A stretch of DNA of 39,125 nucleotides, from positions 1 through 39,125 of the forward strand of contig JAPOHQ010000002.1 in assembly GCA_029979375.1 (NCBI GenBank). The letters run 5' to 3'. A program made the position numbers and the translations under genes. Source of the stretch: Microbacteriaceae bacterium. GTDB lineage: Bacteria > Actinomycetota > Actinomycetes > Actinomycetales > Microbacteriaceae. Positions 1 to 7,488 of the stretch are shown here, in pieces; position 1 is the first letter of the stretch, and every line of letters starts with the position of its first letter. The notes beneath the pieces were generated by a model, which was not told the DNA's origin, did no database searches, and saw nothing but the letters and a program-made list of their open reading frames with translations.

Positions 1-804
1 ATGGATTGCTCCTCCCCCTATGCGATGGCCTCTGTCATTGACAACAAGAGCGAGTTCGATATCTCCACCGGCAACGATGCCGATGCCGACCGGCACGGAA
101 TCGTTACCGCCGATTCGGGTCTAATGAACCCCAACCACTACCTAGCTGTCGCAATCGAGTATCTCTTCAGGGAGCGCGATGGCTGGGATGAAGATGCCGG
201 CATCGGCAAGACCATGGTCTCCTCATCGATGATCGACCGAGTTGCCGAGGACCTGGGGCGAAAGCTCGTCGAGGTGCCGGTGGGTTTCAAGTGGTTCGTG
301 CCCGGTCTGAGCTCAGGTTCGCTTGGTTTTGGAGGCGAAGAGAGCGCGGGGGCATCCTTCTTGCGAAAGAACGGCCAGGCCTGGTCAACCGACAAGGACG
401 GCATCTTGCTCTGCCTCTTGGCGGCTGAAATTGAGGCCGTCACCGGCTCTTCGCCATCGGAGCTATATGCCGACCTCACCACTCGCTTTGGTGAGCCCCA
501 CTACAAGCGAATCGATGCACCCGCTGACCTGGACAAGAAGTCGAGGCTGTCCAAGCTCTCGGAGCGGGACATCAGCGCAACCAAGCTGGCAGGCGAGAGC
601 ATCAGCAAGATTGAAACAAAGGCCGCATATGGTGGCTCTCTGGGTGGGGTGAAGGTGAGCACCGAGAACAGCTGGTTCGCGGCCAGGCCATCGGGAACAG
701 AAAACGTCTACAAGATCTATGCGGAGAGCTTCAATGGATCCGGTCACCTCGAGGAGGTTTTGAGCGAAGCTCAGTCCAAAGTCGATTCGGTGATCTCTGG
801 ATAG
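1..804 (+). CDS. pgm: Phosphoglucomutase (alpha-D-glucose-specific), C-terminal part
   Basis: Interconverts glucose 1-phosphate and glucose 6-phosphate in the cytosol, linking glycogen and sugar-nucleotide synthesis to glycolysis. The frame is open at the left edge, so the first ATG is probably internal and the N-terminal half, with the phosphoserine loop, lies outside the window. Visible motifs are the metal-binding loop GNDADADR at about residues 24-31, the sugar-binding segment GGEESAGASF near 111-121, and the phosphate-binding RPSGTEN at 229-235. These match the Pgm subfamily, which is about 540 residues when complete. The last 34 bases overlap the convergent peptidase gene on the other strand. 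Identity is firm; the symbol is by family resemblance. Confidence 0.93.
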   Translation: MDCSSPYAMASVIDNKSEFDISTGNDADADRHGIVTADSGLMNPNHYLAVAIEYLFRERDGWDEDAGIGKTMVSSSMIDRVAEDLGRKLVEVPVGFKWFVPGLSSGSLGFGGEESAGASFLRKNGQAWSTDKDGILLCLLAAEIEAVTGSSPSELYADLTTRFGEPHYKRIDAPADLDKKSRLSKLSERDISATKLAGESISKIETKAAYGGSLGGVKVSTENSWFAARPSGTENVYKIYAESFNGSGHLEEVLSEAQSKVDSVISG

Positions 805-1604
805 TTCTCGGCGGCTGGATAACCCCAGAAGTCTTCTAAGGTGTGTATTCCGTCTTGGGAATACTTCCTTGCAATATCAATCCCGACATAGCGCAAGTGC
901 CATGGCTCATAGGTGTAGCCGGTGACAGCAGTTGTGTCCTGCTCGTATCTGACTATGTAGCCAAATCGCCATGAGTTGTCGGCAATCCATTTACCTGCCA
1001 CGGTGTCCCCAAAGCACTGCATGATCGCGCAACCTTGGGCGGGGACTGAGACATCAACCGCCAGCCCTGTCTGGTGTTCGGAGTAACCGGCTTTCGCGGA
1101 TCGAACCAGAGCCTCCGCCTCGCCGTACTGCTCAGTCTTTGAAACGAACAGGTCCTTTTGATACTCATAGGAGCGATAGGCGGAGTTTACGAACAACTGC
1201 CCAACCCCTTCGCTAAACATCTCCGCTGCCATCTGCTCAAGGGCCGTTGCTGCCACATTTCTAAGCTCAAGTCCGCGGGAGTTGTCCAAAGCCTCGGATG
1301 AGGCGACCTCTCTGACTTTGGGTTCAAAGTCCAAAGGCGATAGCGGGCGGTGCTTATTCACCACTACCCACTCGCTTCCAGCAAAGCCGGTTGCCAGCCT
1401 TGGATACAAATAGTCAGTTAGCTCCAGGGTGGGCGGAGTCCAACCCTGCTCGACTCTGGCTGCTCTGCGCTGCTCCAGGATCTCGAAGTTAGGAGCCCCG
1501 AACGAAACTCCCTGGAAAATCAGGGCAAAGCCGACGCCTGCGGCAACCACAGGGGGCAGAAAAACAAAGGCTGGTTTTCTGACCAGAGGAGTAGTCTTTG
1601 ACAC
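771..1604 (-). CDS. M15 family D-alanyl-D-alanine carboxypeptidase (VanY-like), membrane-anchored
   Basis: Predicted zinc peptidase that trims the terminal D-alanine of peptidoglycan stem peptides outside the membrane. Residues about 10-35 form a hydrophobic N-terminal anchor or signal segment after a short basic start. The catalytic domain has the conserved SAYRSY stretch (about 141-146), the zinc motif SEHQTGLAVD (His177 and Asp184), and EPWH (Glu233, His236), which supplies the general base and third zinc ligand. At 277 residues the length is normal for VanY/DacB-type proteins. The start is GTG at 1604; it has no good Shine-Dalgarno but a TAGTGT hexamer six bases upstream. It is convergent with and overlaps pgm, and is divergent from the MFS gene at 1632. 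Confidence 0.9.
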   Translation of the reverse strand: MSKTTPLVRKPAFVFLPPVVAAGVGFALIFQGVSFGAPNFEILEQRRAARVEQGWTPPTLELTDYLYPRLATGFAGSEWVVVNKHRPLSPLDFEPKVREVASSEALDNSRGLELRNVAATALEQMAAEMFSEGVGQLFVNSAYRSYEYQKDLFVSKTEQYGEAEALVRSAKAGYSEHQTGLAVDVSVPAQGCAIMQCFGDTVAGKWIADNSWRFGYIVRYEQDTTAVTGYTYEPWHLRYVGIDIARKYSQDGIHTLEDFWGYPAAENYPEITESTLD

Positions 1605-1610
1605 CTCTAA

Positions 1611-1616
1611 ACACTA
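1611..1616 (-). promoter_or_regulatory. Putative -10 element of a leaderless M15 peptidase transcript
   Basis: TAGTGT on the minus strand ends six bases before the GTG at 1604. The spacing fits transcription starting at or next to the start codon. No clear -35 is visible. Confidence 0.45.
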
Positions 1617-1631
1617 AATCTTGGAAGCTAA

Positions 1632-3314
1632 TTGTCCTCTACTTCTAGGCGGGAAGCCGCAAAACTCGCAGCTCAGTCTGGCGAGATGAATCACAAGCAA
1701 ATTTGGATCGTCCTTATTGGACTCATGTCGGGAATGTTTCTGGCAGCCCTGGATCAGTCGGTGGTCTCGGCCGCGATGCGAACCATTGCCGATGACCTTG
1801 GAGGCCTATCGCTGCAGGCGTGGGCAACCACCGCATACCTCATTACCTCAACCATCACCACACCGATCTACGGCAAGCTCGGAGACATCTTCGGTCGCAG
1901 ACCAGTGTTCCTGGCAGCCATCATCATCTTCATCCTCGGTTCGGTTACCACCGGGTTTGCAACCTCGATGTATGAGCTGGCCGCCTTCCGGGCGTTCCAG
2001 GGCCTAGGTGCTGGAGGACTCTTTTCGCTGGCTCTGACTATCGTCGCCGACATCGTTCCTCCCAGAGAGCGAGCCCGCTACCAGGGCATGTTCCTGGCGG
2101 TCTTCGGATCTTCCTCACTGCTCGGACCGGTCATTGGCGGAACGCTTGCCGGCATCGATGAGTTCCTCTTCGTGGAGGGTTGGCGCTGGATCTTCTTGAT
2201 GAACATCCCAATTGGTGCTCTCTCGCTGTTCATGGTGATTTCGTTCCTGCATGTTCCTCACACTCCGAGAAAGCAGAAGATTGACTGGTGGGGAGCCGCC
2301 ACAATCATCCTGGCAACAGTGCCGTTGCTTCTGGTTGCCGAGCAGGGACGCGAGTGGGGTTGGGGTTCAACCCTTGCAATCGCGATGTATGTCACCGGAG
2401 CAATCGGAATCGTCTCGTTCATCCTCATCGAAAAGAAGATGGGAGAGAGCGCACTGATTCCGCTCTCCATTTTCAAGAGCAAGACTTTCGCGAGGACTCA
2501 GGTGCTCGGATTCATCATCGGAATGGGCATGTTCGGCGGAATGATCATCATCCCGCTGATCATTCAGGTTGTTTATGGCGTCAGCCCAACAATGACGGGC
2601 TTCATGATGCTGCCCATGGTTCTGGGCATGATGGTCTCCACGGTGAGCGCCGGGCGGATCACCGCCAAGACCGGAAAGTATCGAATCTTCTTCAACACCG
2701 GAACCGCAACGCTGTTCTTCGGATACCTCTATATGGTGCTGGTCCTCGAGGCAGACATTCCGCTCTGGGTGGTTGCGATGGGAATGGTCTTGGTGGGACT
2801 GGGTCTTGGGCAGCTGATGCAAACCACCATGGTTGCCTCTCAAAACGCAGTCCCCGCAAAGGACATCGGAGTTGCGACCTCCTCTGCAACATTCTTCAGG
2901 CAGATGGGCGGAACTCTTGGCGTTGCCGTGTTTATGTCGATTCTGTTTAACCAGGTGGCCGACAAGATTATTGAGGCCTTCTCCAAGCCCGAGGTTGTTG
3001 CCGGCATCCAGCAGGCTGTCCAGGATCCAGCCGTCCTATCCGACCCTGCAAACAAGGAAATCCTTGGGGTTCTGCAAGCTGGAGGTGGGGCAGCCTCCGA
3101 TGTCACCAATGACAGCTCGTTCCTCATTGGCGCGGATGACCGGCTAACGCTGCCATTCCGAATGGGATTCGTTGAGTCGTCGCTAACAGTCTTCTTGATT
3201 GCCGGCATCATCATCGGAGTCGGCTTCGTAATCAGCTGGTTTATCAAGGAAGTCCCGCTCAGGGACAAAAGTGCATCTCAAGAGGCAGCAGAGCAAGCGG
3301 GAATGTCCCACTAG
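1632..3314 (+). CDS. DHA2-family MFS multidrug transporter (EmrB/QacA type, 14 TM)
   Basis: Proton-driven exporter of drugs or other amphipathic compounds in the cytoplasmic membrane. The protein has about 14 hydrophobic segments. Family motifs seen are GMFLAALDQSVVSAAM in helix 1, the loop 2-3 motif GKLGDIFGRRPV (motif A), and the motif C-like stretch LGPVIGGTLAG. At 560 residues it is the usual length for DHA2. The start used is TTG at 1632, preceded by a weak GGAAG. An in-frame ATG at 1686, removing 18 hydrophilic residues, is a realistic alternative. The substrate cannot be told from sequence. Downstream lies the TPP riboswitch, so it is probably not co-regulated with the thiamine genes. 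Confidence 0.9.
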   Translation: MSSTSRREAAKLAAQSGEMNHKQIWIVLIGLMSGMFLAALDQSVVSAAMRTIADDLGGLSLQAWATTAYLITSTITTPIYGKLGDIFGRRPVFLAAIIIFILGSVTTGFATSMYELAAFRAFQGLGAGGLFSLALTIVADIVPPRERARYQGMFLAVFGSSSLLGPVIGGTLAGIDEFLFVEGWRWIFLMNIPIGALSLFMVISFLHVPHTPRKQKIDWWGAATIILATVPLLLVAEQGREWGWGSTLAIAMYVTGAIGIVSFILIEKKMGESALIPLSIFKSKTFARTQVLGFIIGMGMFGGMIIIPLIIQVVYGVSPTMTGFMMLPMVLGMMVSTVSAGRITAKTGKYRIFFNTGTATLFFGYLYMVLVLEADIPLWVVAMGMVLVGLGLGQLMQTTMVASQNAVPAKDIGVATSSATFFRQMGGTLGVAVFMSILFNQVADKIIEAFSKPEVVAGIQQAVQDPAVLSDPANKEILGVLQAGGGAASDVTNDSSFLIGADDRLTLPFRMGFVESSLTVFLIAGIIIGVGFVISWFIKEVPLRDKSASQEAAEQAGMSH

Positions 3315-3337
3315 CTAGGCTGGTTCTTAGAAACAAA

Positions 3338-3436
3338 CACGGGAGTCCGGCTTACCGGGCTGAGAGGAAGACAAAAGGTCTTCGACCGTCAAACCTGATC
3401 TGGGTAATGCCAGCGCAGGGAGAGGTCTATCCCGTG
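3338..3436 (+). promoter_or_regulatory. TPP riboswitch (THI element)
   Basis: The conserved core is easily read: GGCTGAGAG (from 3358), then ACCTGATCTGGGTAATGCC (from 3393) followed by AGCGCAGGGAG, the signature of the thiamine pyrophosphate aptamer. Stem P3 is a perfect six-base helix GAAGAC/GTCTTC (3367-3372 with 3378-3383). The outer helix P1 can form from CACGGGA (3338-3344) with TCCCGTG (3430-3436). It sits directly before the thiamine-type ABC transporter, as is typical. The expected effect is reduced expression when TPP is plentiful. Because a hairpin over the ribosome site follows, control is probably at translation; this is inference. Confidence 0.95.
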
Positions 3437-3456
3437 CCTAACAGACGAAAGGCACG
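3433..3456 (+). promoter_or_regulatory. Hairpin sequestering the thiB ribosome-binding site
   Basis: CGTGCC (3433-3438) pairs perfectly with GGCACG (3451-3456) around a 12-base loop. The Shine-Dalgarno-like GAAAGG (3447-3452) is partly in the loop and partly in the stem, seven bases before the TTG start at 3460. The 5' arm shares four bases (3433-3436) with the 3' strand of riboswitch helix P1, so full P1 and the hairpin compete. No poly-T run follows, so this is not a classical terminator. Confidence 0.55.
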
Positions 3457-3459
3457 CAA

Positions 3460-4407
3460 TTGAAGAAACTAATTGCACTCATAGCACCACTAGTCCTGCT
3501 TGCTGGATGCAGCTCGACTCCGGATACTGTCCGACTAGCCGCCCACGACTCCTTCGTTATCAGCGATGAGCTAATTACAAAGTTCGAGGAACAATCTGGA
3601 TACGAACTGGAAATCATCCGCCTCGGGGACACTGGTTCCATGACGAACCAGCTGATCTTGACTGCGAATGCCCCAATCGCTGATGCGTTCTTTGGCATCG
3701 ACAACACCTTTGTCTCCCTCGCGGTAGATGCAGGGATCGTCAAGGGCGAGCTGAGCGAAATCGACTATTCGGATGTCTGCTTCAATTACGACATTGAATG
3801 GTTTGAGACCGCCGGCATCGAGCCGCCAAAGTCTTGGCGTTCCCTGATCGACAGTAAATATGCATCGCTTGTGGTCGTCACAAATCCCAGACTCTCCTCG
3901 CCAGGTCTAGCTTTCCTGGCCACGACCTTTGCAGGCTTCGAAACCGATGCCGAGGTCTTTGAGTATTGGCGCAACCTAAGAGACAACGGCCTGAGGGTCT
4001 CAGGAAGCTGGGAAGACGCCTACTTCTCTGACTTCACCCGTTATGGCGGAGACAGGCCAATTGTCCTGAGCTACGCCTCCTCGCCAGCGGCCGAGGTGGA
4101 TGATGGTGAGGCGAAGACTGCAGCGCTGACGATCGAATGCTTCAGGCAAGTTGAATACGCGGGTGTGATCGAAAACTCTGCCAACACAGCGGGTGCCAGC
4201 CAGCTGGTTGAGTTCATGCTCAGCGACGACTTCCAGCGCTCGGTTCCAGAGGCGATGTATGTCTATCCAGCCGTTGAAGGCACTGACATTCCGGCTTCTT
4301 GGGCCGAGCACGCCCAAGGTGCCACGAGCACCCTTGGCGAAGCGGCCGAGGTAGAGGCGAACCGAGAACGCTGGCTGAAGGACTGGTCGGACGTCTTTGA
4401 CAACTAG
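3460..4407 (+). CDS. thiB: Thiamine ABC transporter substrate-binding lipoprotein (ThiB-like)
   Basis: Extracellular binding protein expected to capture thiamine or its phosphates and hand them to the permease. The N-terminus is a lipoprotein signal: basic MKK, a hydrophobic core, then the lipobox LLAGC with Cys17 as the lipidation site. The mature part resembles ThiB of the iron/thiamine-binding family: the DSFVISDEL segment, then GDTGSMTNQLIL, and the IADAFFGIDNTFVSLA stretch that matches the ThiB 'ADVVLGLDNNL' region. At 315 residues it has the usual length. The start is TTG at 3460 with GAAAGG seven bases upstream. The TPP riboswitch directly before it supports thiamine rather than iron as the ligand. 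Confidence 0.88.
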   Translation: MKKLIALIAPLVLLAGCSSTPDTVRLAAHDSFVISDELITKFEEQSGYELEIIRLGDTGSMTNQLILTANAPIADAFFGIDNTFVSLAVDAGIVKGELSEIDYSDVCFNYDIEWFETAGIEPPKSWRSLIDSKYASLVVVTNPRLSSPGLAFLATTFAGFETDAEVFEYWRNLRDNGLRVSGSWEDAYFSDFTRYGGDRPIVLSYASSPAAEVDDGEAKTAALTIECFRQVEYAGVIENSANTAGASQLVEFMLSDDFQRSVPEAMYVYPAVEGTDIPASWAEHAQGATSTLGEAAEVEANRERWLKDWSDVFDN

Positions 4408-5806
4408 CCTCGAGCTCTTCGGCACCACCGCGCTGATTGCACTGGTCAGCGCATTGGGTGCTGCCGTGATTGGCTACCCCGTTGGCAATTGGCTAGCGAG
4501 CCTGGCTGGATCGATGAAGCGTTGGCTGGGTGCGGCACTTCTCTTGCCCTTTCTCTTGCCGCCTTTTCTGGTAGCGATGGCGCTCGCGCCACTGCGGAGT
4601 AGGGAATTAGATTCCATAAACGGAATACTTTGGATAGTTGCAGCGCACCTTCTAATGAACATTGGGTTCATGGCTCGAACCGTGTCTTCCCTGGCCGTTC
4701 CAATCGAGCAGCATGAGGCGGCTCAGCTTGATGGAGCGAGTGCGATCCAGACAAGGCTGCAGGTGTTGTTGCCGCAGCAGCTGCCTGGGCTGGCAGCCGC
4801 GACCCTGCTGGTCGCTCTCTATTCGGCCACCTCCTACGGTCTGGTTCTGATTCTCGGTAGGGGTGCCGTGAGGACCTTAGAGACCGAGATCGCCCAAGCT
4901 GCCCTTCGAGAGCTGGACTTGGTTGGTGCCGGAACGTTGGCGCTGATGCAGACGCTCTTGACCATTGCTCTATTCTTGTTGGCTCGCAGGCTCGGGGCCG
5001 AACCAAGCCCGCTGTTTGGTGATAGCTACAGCCCAAAGAGCAAGCTGGGATCTGTTTTTGGCCTAATAACTTTGGTAGCCATAGGCTTCCTGATTTGGCA
5101 GGTGGGTAGCAAGGCCTTCCTGCTTGGGGAGGGTTTGATTGCGAATCTCGAACTGCTTTCCACCAGAGGAGCGAGAGATGTATTAAACATCTCGTTGATT
5201 GATGCTGGAGTAAATAGCCTGAGAAACCTTCTGGTGGCACTGTTGATTTCAGTCCCCATCGCCTGGCTGCTCTCCGGGAGCAAACGGGCGAGGGTTTGGT
5301 ACCTGCTGCCGATTGGAGTTTCACCGGTCGTTTTCGGACTGGCATTTCTGGTGATCTCCGGCTATCTCCCGCAAAGCCTCCGTGGCTGGTGGATTGTTCC
5401 GCTGGTGCAATCGCTCTTCTTGATCCCGCTGGGTTATCAGATATTGAGGCCCGCAAGGCAGTCGATTGAGCCTGAGATTCTCGAGGCCGCGACCATGGAT
5501 GGCGCTGGCACTCTTAGACGATCGCTGTCAATCGAAATGCCCGTGCTGACGAGGCCAATGATGGCTGCAGTGGCCTTTGTTTCGCTCGCATCACTCGGAG
5601 AGTTTGGGGCGGCAAGTTTCCTGGCCTACGGCTCGGATGCAACCCTGCCGCTTGTTATGTATCGGTTGATCTCTCGCCCGGGCGAGGAGAACCTCGCGAT
5701 GGCGATGACGGCTGCGTTGCTCTTTATCGCCCTGGCACTAATTGTGGTGGTGGCTATCTCTAGAGAAGCTCGAACTGAGCACCGGCCTTATTTAGCCGAT
5801 CGCTAA
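4397..5806 (+). CDS. thiP: Thiamine ABC transporter permease, two fused domains (ThiP-like)
   Basis: Membrane component of the importer fed by the upstream binding protein. It has about 12 hydrophobic segments in two homologous halves, each with an EAA-type loop for contact with an ATPase: EQHEAAQLDGASAIQTRLQV around residues 108-127 and PEILEAATMDGAGTLRRSL in the second half. This double-domain layout and length of 469 residues match ThiP/FbpB. The start is TTG at 4397, overlapping the end of thiB by 11 bases, which suggests translational coupling. No ThiQ ATPase gene follows. The next gene is on the opposite strand and overlaps the last 47 bases. Confidence 0.88.
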   Translation: MTTSLELFGTTALIALVSALGAAVIGYPVGNWLASLAGSMKRWLGAALLLPFLLPPFLVAMALAPLRSRELDSINGILWIVAAHLLMNIGFMARTVSSLAVPIEQHEAAQLDGASAIQTRLQVLLPQQLPGLAAATLLVALYSATSYGLVLILGRGAVRTLETEIAQAALRELDLVGAGTLALMQTLLTIALFLLARRLGAEPSPLFGDSYSPKSKLGSVFGLITLVAIGFLIWQVGSKAFLLGEGLIANLELLSTRGARDVLNISLIDAGVNSLRNLLVALLISVPIAWLLSGSKRARVWYLLPIGVSPVVFGLAFLVISGYLPQSLRGWWIVPLVQSLFLIPLGYQILRPARQSIEPEILEAATMDGAGTLRRSLSIEMPVLTRPMMAAVAFVSLASLGEFGAASFLAYGSDATLPLVMYRLISRPGEENLAMAMTAALLFIALALIVVVAISREARTEHRPYLADR

Positions 5807-6593
5807 TTATCCCGATCGCCTCTTCGGATTCATCAACGAGCGTGAAGCTTCGGCCGAGTTTGTGGGCGACGGCACCTGTCGTGCCACTGCCCGCGAAGAA
5901 GTCCAGGACCCTATCTCCGGGCTTGGATGAGGCCTGAATAATTCTTCGCAGGATGCCCTCTGGCTTTTGAGTTGGATAGCCGGTCTTCTCCTTGCCAGTG
6001 GGCGAGACGATGGTGTGCCACCAAACATCTGTAGGAAGCTTTCCCTTTTCGGCCTTTTCAGGAGTGACAAGCCCTGGTGCCATATACGGCTCCCTGTCCA
6101 CCTCGGATGAATCAAAGAAGTAGTTCTGTGGATCCTTGACGTAAACCAAGATCGTGTCGTGTTTCGAGGGCCACCGGCCCTTGGCCTTACCGCCATAGTC
6201 GTAGGCCCAAATGATCTCATTCAGGAAATTGGCCCGGCCGAAGATCTCATCCAACATGACCTTGGCGTAATGGGCCTCGCGGTAATCCAGATGCAAATAA
6301 AGCGTTCCGTCGGCGGTCAAAAGTCGCCTGGCCTCTTCAAGCCGTGGTCTCAGGAAACCGAGGTAGTCATCAAAGCTGTCCTGATAGCTGTGCTCGGCTT
6401 GAACCACCTGCTCGTAGCGCTGACCCTTGAAGCCTCCCGTGCCACTTTCAGACTTGATTGACTTCCTGGTCTGCCTGACCTGCTGCCTTCCGGTGTTGAA
6501 CGGAGGGTCGATGTAGATCAGTCGATAGCTCTCAGATGGCATAGATTTGAGAGCACTTAGGTTATCGGCGTGAATCACCTGGTTCCCAGACAC
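5760..6593 (-). CDS. Site-specific DNA methyltransferase, beta-class, without a restriction partner
   Basis: Transfers a methyl group from S-adenosylmethionine to adenine N6 or cytosine N4 in a specific DNA site. The catalytic motif IV, IYIDPPFNTG, lies near the N-terminus (DPPF at 29-32). The AdoMet-binding motif I, LDFFAGSGTTG, is near the C-terminus (about 230-240). This order defines beta-class enzymes. The stretch between about 100 and 200 would hold target recognition. No endonuclease is adjacent, so it looks like an orphan regulatory or maintenance methyltransferase. The start is GTG at 6593 with TAATCT six bases upstream. The 3' end overlaps thiP convergently by 47 bases. The recognition sequence cannot be predicted from this. 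Confidence 0.9.
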   Translation of the reverse strand: MSGNQVIHADNLSALKSMPSESYRLIYIDPPFNTGRQQVRQTRKSIKSESGTGGFKGQRYEQVVQAEHSYQDSFDDYLGFLRPRLEEARRLLTADGTLYLHLDYREAHYAKVMLDEIFGRANFLNEIIWAYDYGGKAKGRWPSKHDTILVYVKDPQNYFFDSSEVDREPYMAPGLVTPEKAEKGKLPTDVWWHTIVSPTGKEKTGYPTQKPEGILRRIIQASSKPGDRVLDFFAGSGTTGAVAHKLGRSFTLVDESEEAIGIISDRLNKAGAQFELL

Positions 6594-6599
6594 GAGAAG

Positions 6600-6605
6600 A
6601 GATTA
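6600..6605 (-). promoter_or_regulatory. Putative -10 element of a leaderless methyltransferase transcript
   Basis: TAATCT on the minus strand ends six bases before the GTG at 6593. It lies inside the 17-base gap shared with the divergent GNAT gene. Confidence 0.45.
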
Positions 6606-6610
6606 ACAGC

Positions 6611-6940
6611 ATGAGCACAAATGTTGTCCACGACATCGAGAACCACAGATATGAGATCTACCTCGATGAGGAGCGCGTTGGCCTTATGGACTACACCCTC
6701 AACCCCGGGGAGATCCACCTTGTGCATACCGAGGTCAACCCTGAGCACCAGGGAAAGAACCTCGCGGCCATACTGCTAAGGGAGTCGCTGAGCGACATTA
6801 GGGAACGGGGTACCGAGAAGGTGGTTCCGGTCTGTTCCTACACCGTTCGCTACATGGAGAAGCACCAGGAAACCCAAGACCTGCTGCTAAATCCGATTGA
6901 AGAGGCTATTGCTCAGTGCCGCTGGTACAAGAAGAACTAG
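6611..6940 (+). CDS. Small GNAT-like N-acetyltransferase (YjdJ/COG2388 type)
   Basis: A 109-residue protein of the short GCN5-like family also found as eukaryotic GTLF3B/NATD1. The recognisable core is GEIHLVHTEVNPEHQGKNLA, where a strand leads into the acetyl-CoA loop, followed by a helix and the KVVPVCSYTVRYMEKH end typical of this family. It probably binds acetyl-CoA, but substrate and role are unknown even for well-studied members. The start is the ATG at 6611; upstream GAAGAG is only a weak ribosome site. Its stop codon TAG shares CTAG (6937-6940) with the stop of the convergent thioesterase-like gene. Confidence 0.82.
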   Translation: MSTNVVHDIENHRYEIYLDEERVGLMDYTLNPGEIHLVHTEVNPEHQGKNLAAILLRESLSDIRERGTEKVVPVCSYTVRYMEKHQETQDLLLNPIEEAIAQCRWYKKN

Positions 6941-7488
6941 TCCCAATTACTTGGAGCGGGTTCCTTACCCTTCGGCAACTGAACATTCTTCGCCCACTCA
7001 ACAATCCACTTCGGAAGCTCAGGCTTCTCGCCAGGCCAGCCACCTGAACCCTCCATCACCTCATCAGGGGTGAGGGTGCCCCAGGATCGCTTGAGGAATC
7101 GGCCGCGCATGATGGCCCGGGCATAAATCTCGCCATCCCGCACGAATCGCTGCTCAATGTAATAGGCGATTTCATCCCAACCCAAGACCTTGGTCTCCAA
7201 GCTGAACTTCTGCCATGGCAGTAGCGCCTTGCGATAGCTAATAGTGGAGTTGACAACGATTGGGAACCAGCCGAGCTTGTTCCACTTCTGCCAGATGCCA
7301 CTTCTGAGTCCCTGGTCATAACGGCCGATGTCCATGAGGGTCAAAAAGACGCCGTTGTTCATGTGGTTATAGATATCCAGATCGGTGGGCCAAACCCGCA
7401 GCTCAAGCCTCGATACCTCATTGATCTTCACCGCTGGCCGACGTCGCCAGGTGAGCCAAACGTGCAGGATGCGGAACCAGAGCTTCAC
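6937..7488 (-). CDS. Thioesterase-like hotdog-fold protein (THEM6 / 4HBT_2 type)
   Basis: Probable acyl-CoA thioesterase of the THEM6-like group; the true substrate is unknown. The sequence has a short N-terminal arm (WFRILHVWLTWRR) and then the hotdog motif VWPTDLDIYNHMNNGVFLTLMD, in which the Asp/His-Met-Asn-Asn core is conserved, followed by RYDQGLRSG. The length of 183 residues is normal. The start is GTG at 7488, which overlaps the TGA stop of the M13 peptidase gene (GTGA), so the two are likely translated from one message. The 3' end shares a CTAG stop with the GNAT gene on the other strand. Confidence 0.8.
   Translation of the reverse strand: MKLWFRILHVWLTWRRRPAVKINEVSRLELRVWPTDLDIYNHMNNGVFLTLMDIGRYDQGLRSGIWQKWNKLGWFPIVVNSTISYRKALLPWQKFSLETKVLGWDEIAYYIEQRFVRDGEIYARAIMRGRFLKRSWGTLTPDEVMEGSGGWPGEKPELPKWIVEWAKNVQLPKGKEPAPSNWD

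Noticed and set aside
2288..2950. 220-residue plus-strand frame within the DHA2 transporter gene
   Set aside because: Shifted shadow of the transporter; low-complexity, Arg/His/Gly-rich protein with no family features.
4668..5456. 262-residue minus-strand frame opposite thiP
   Set aside because: Antisense shadow of a clear permease gene; rich in Ser, Arg and Pro, no motif.
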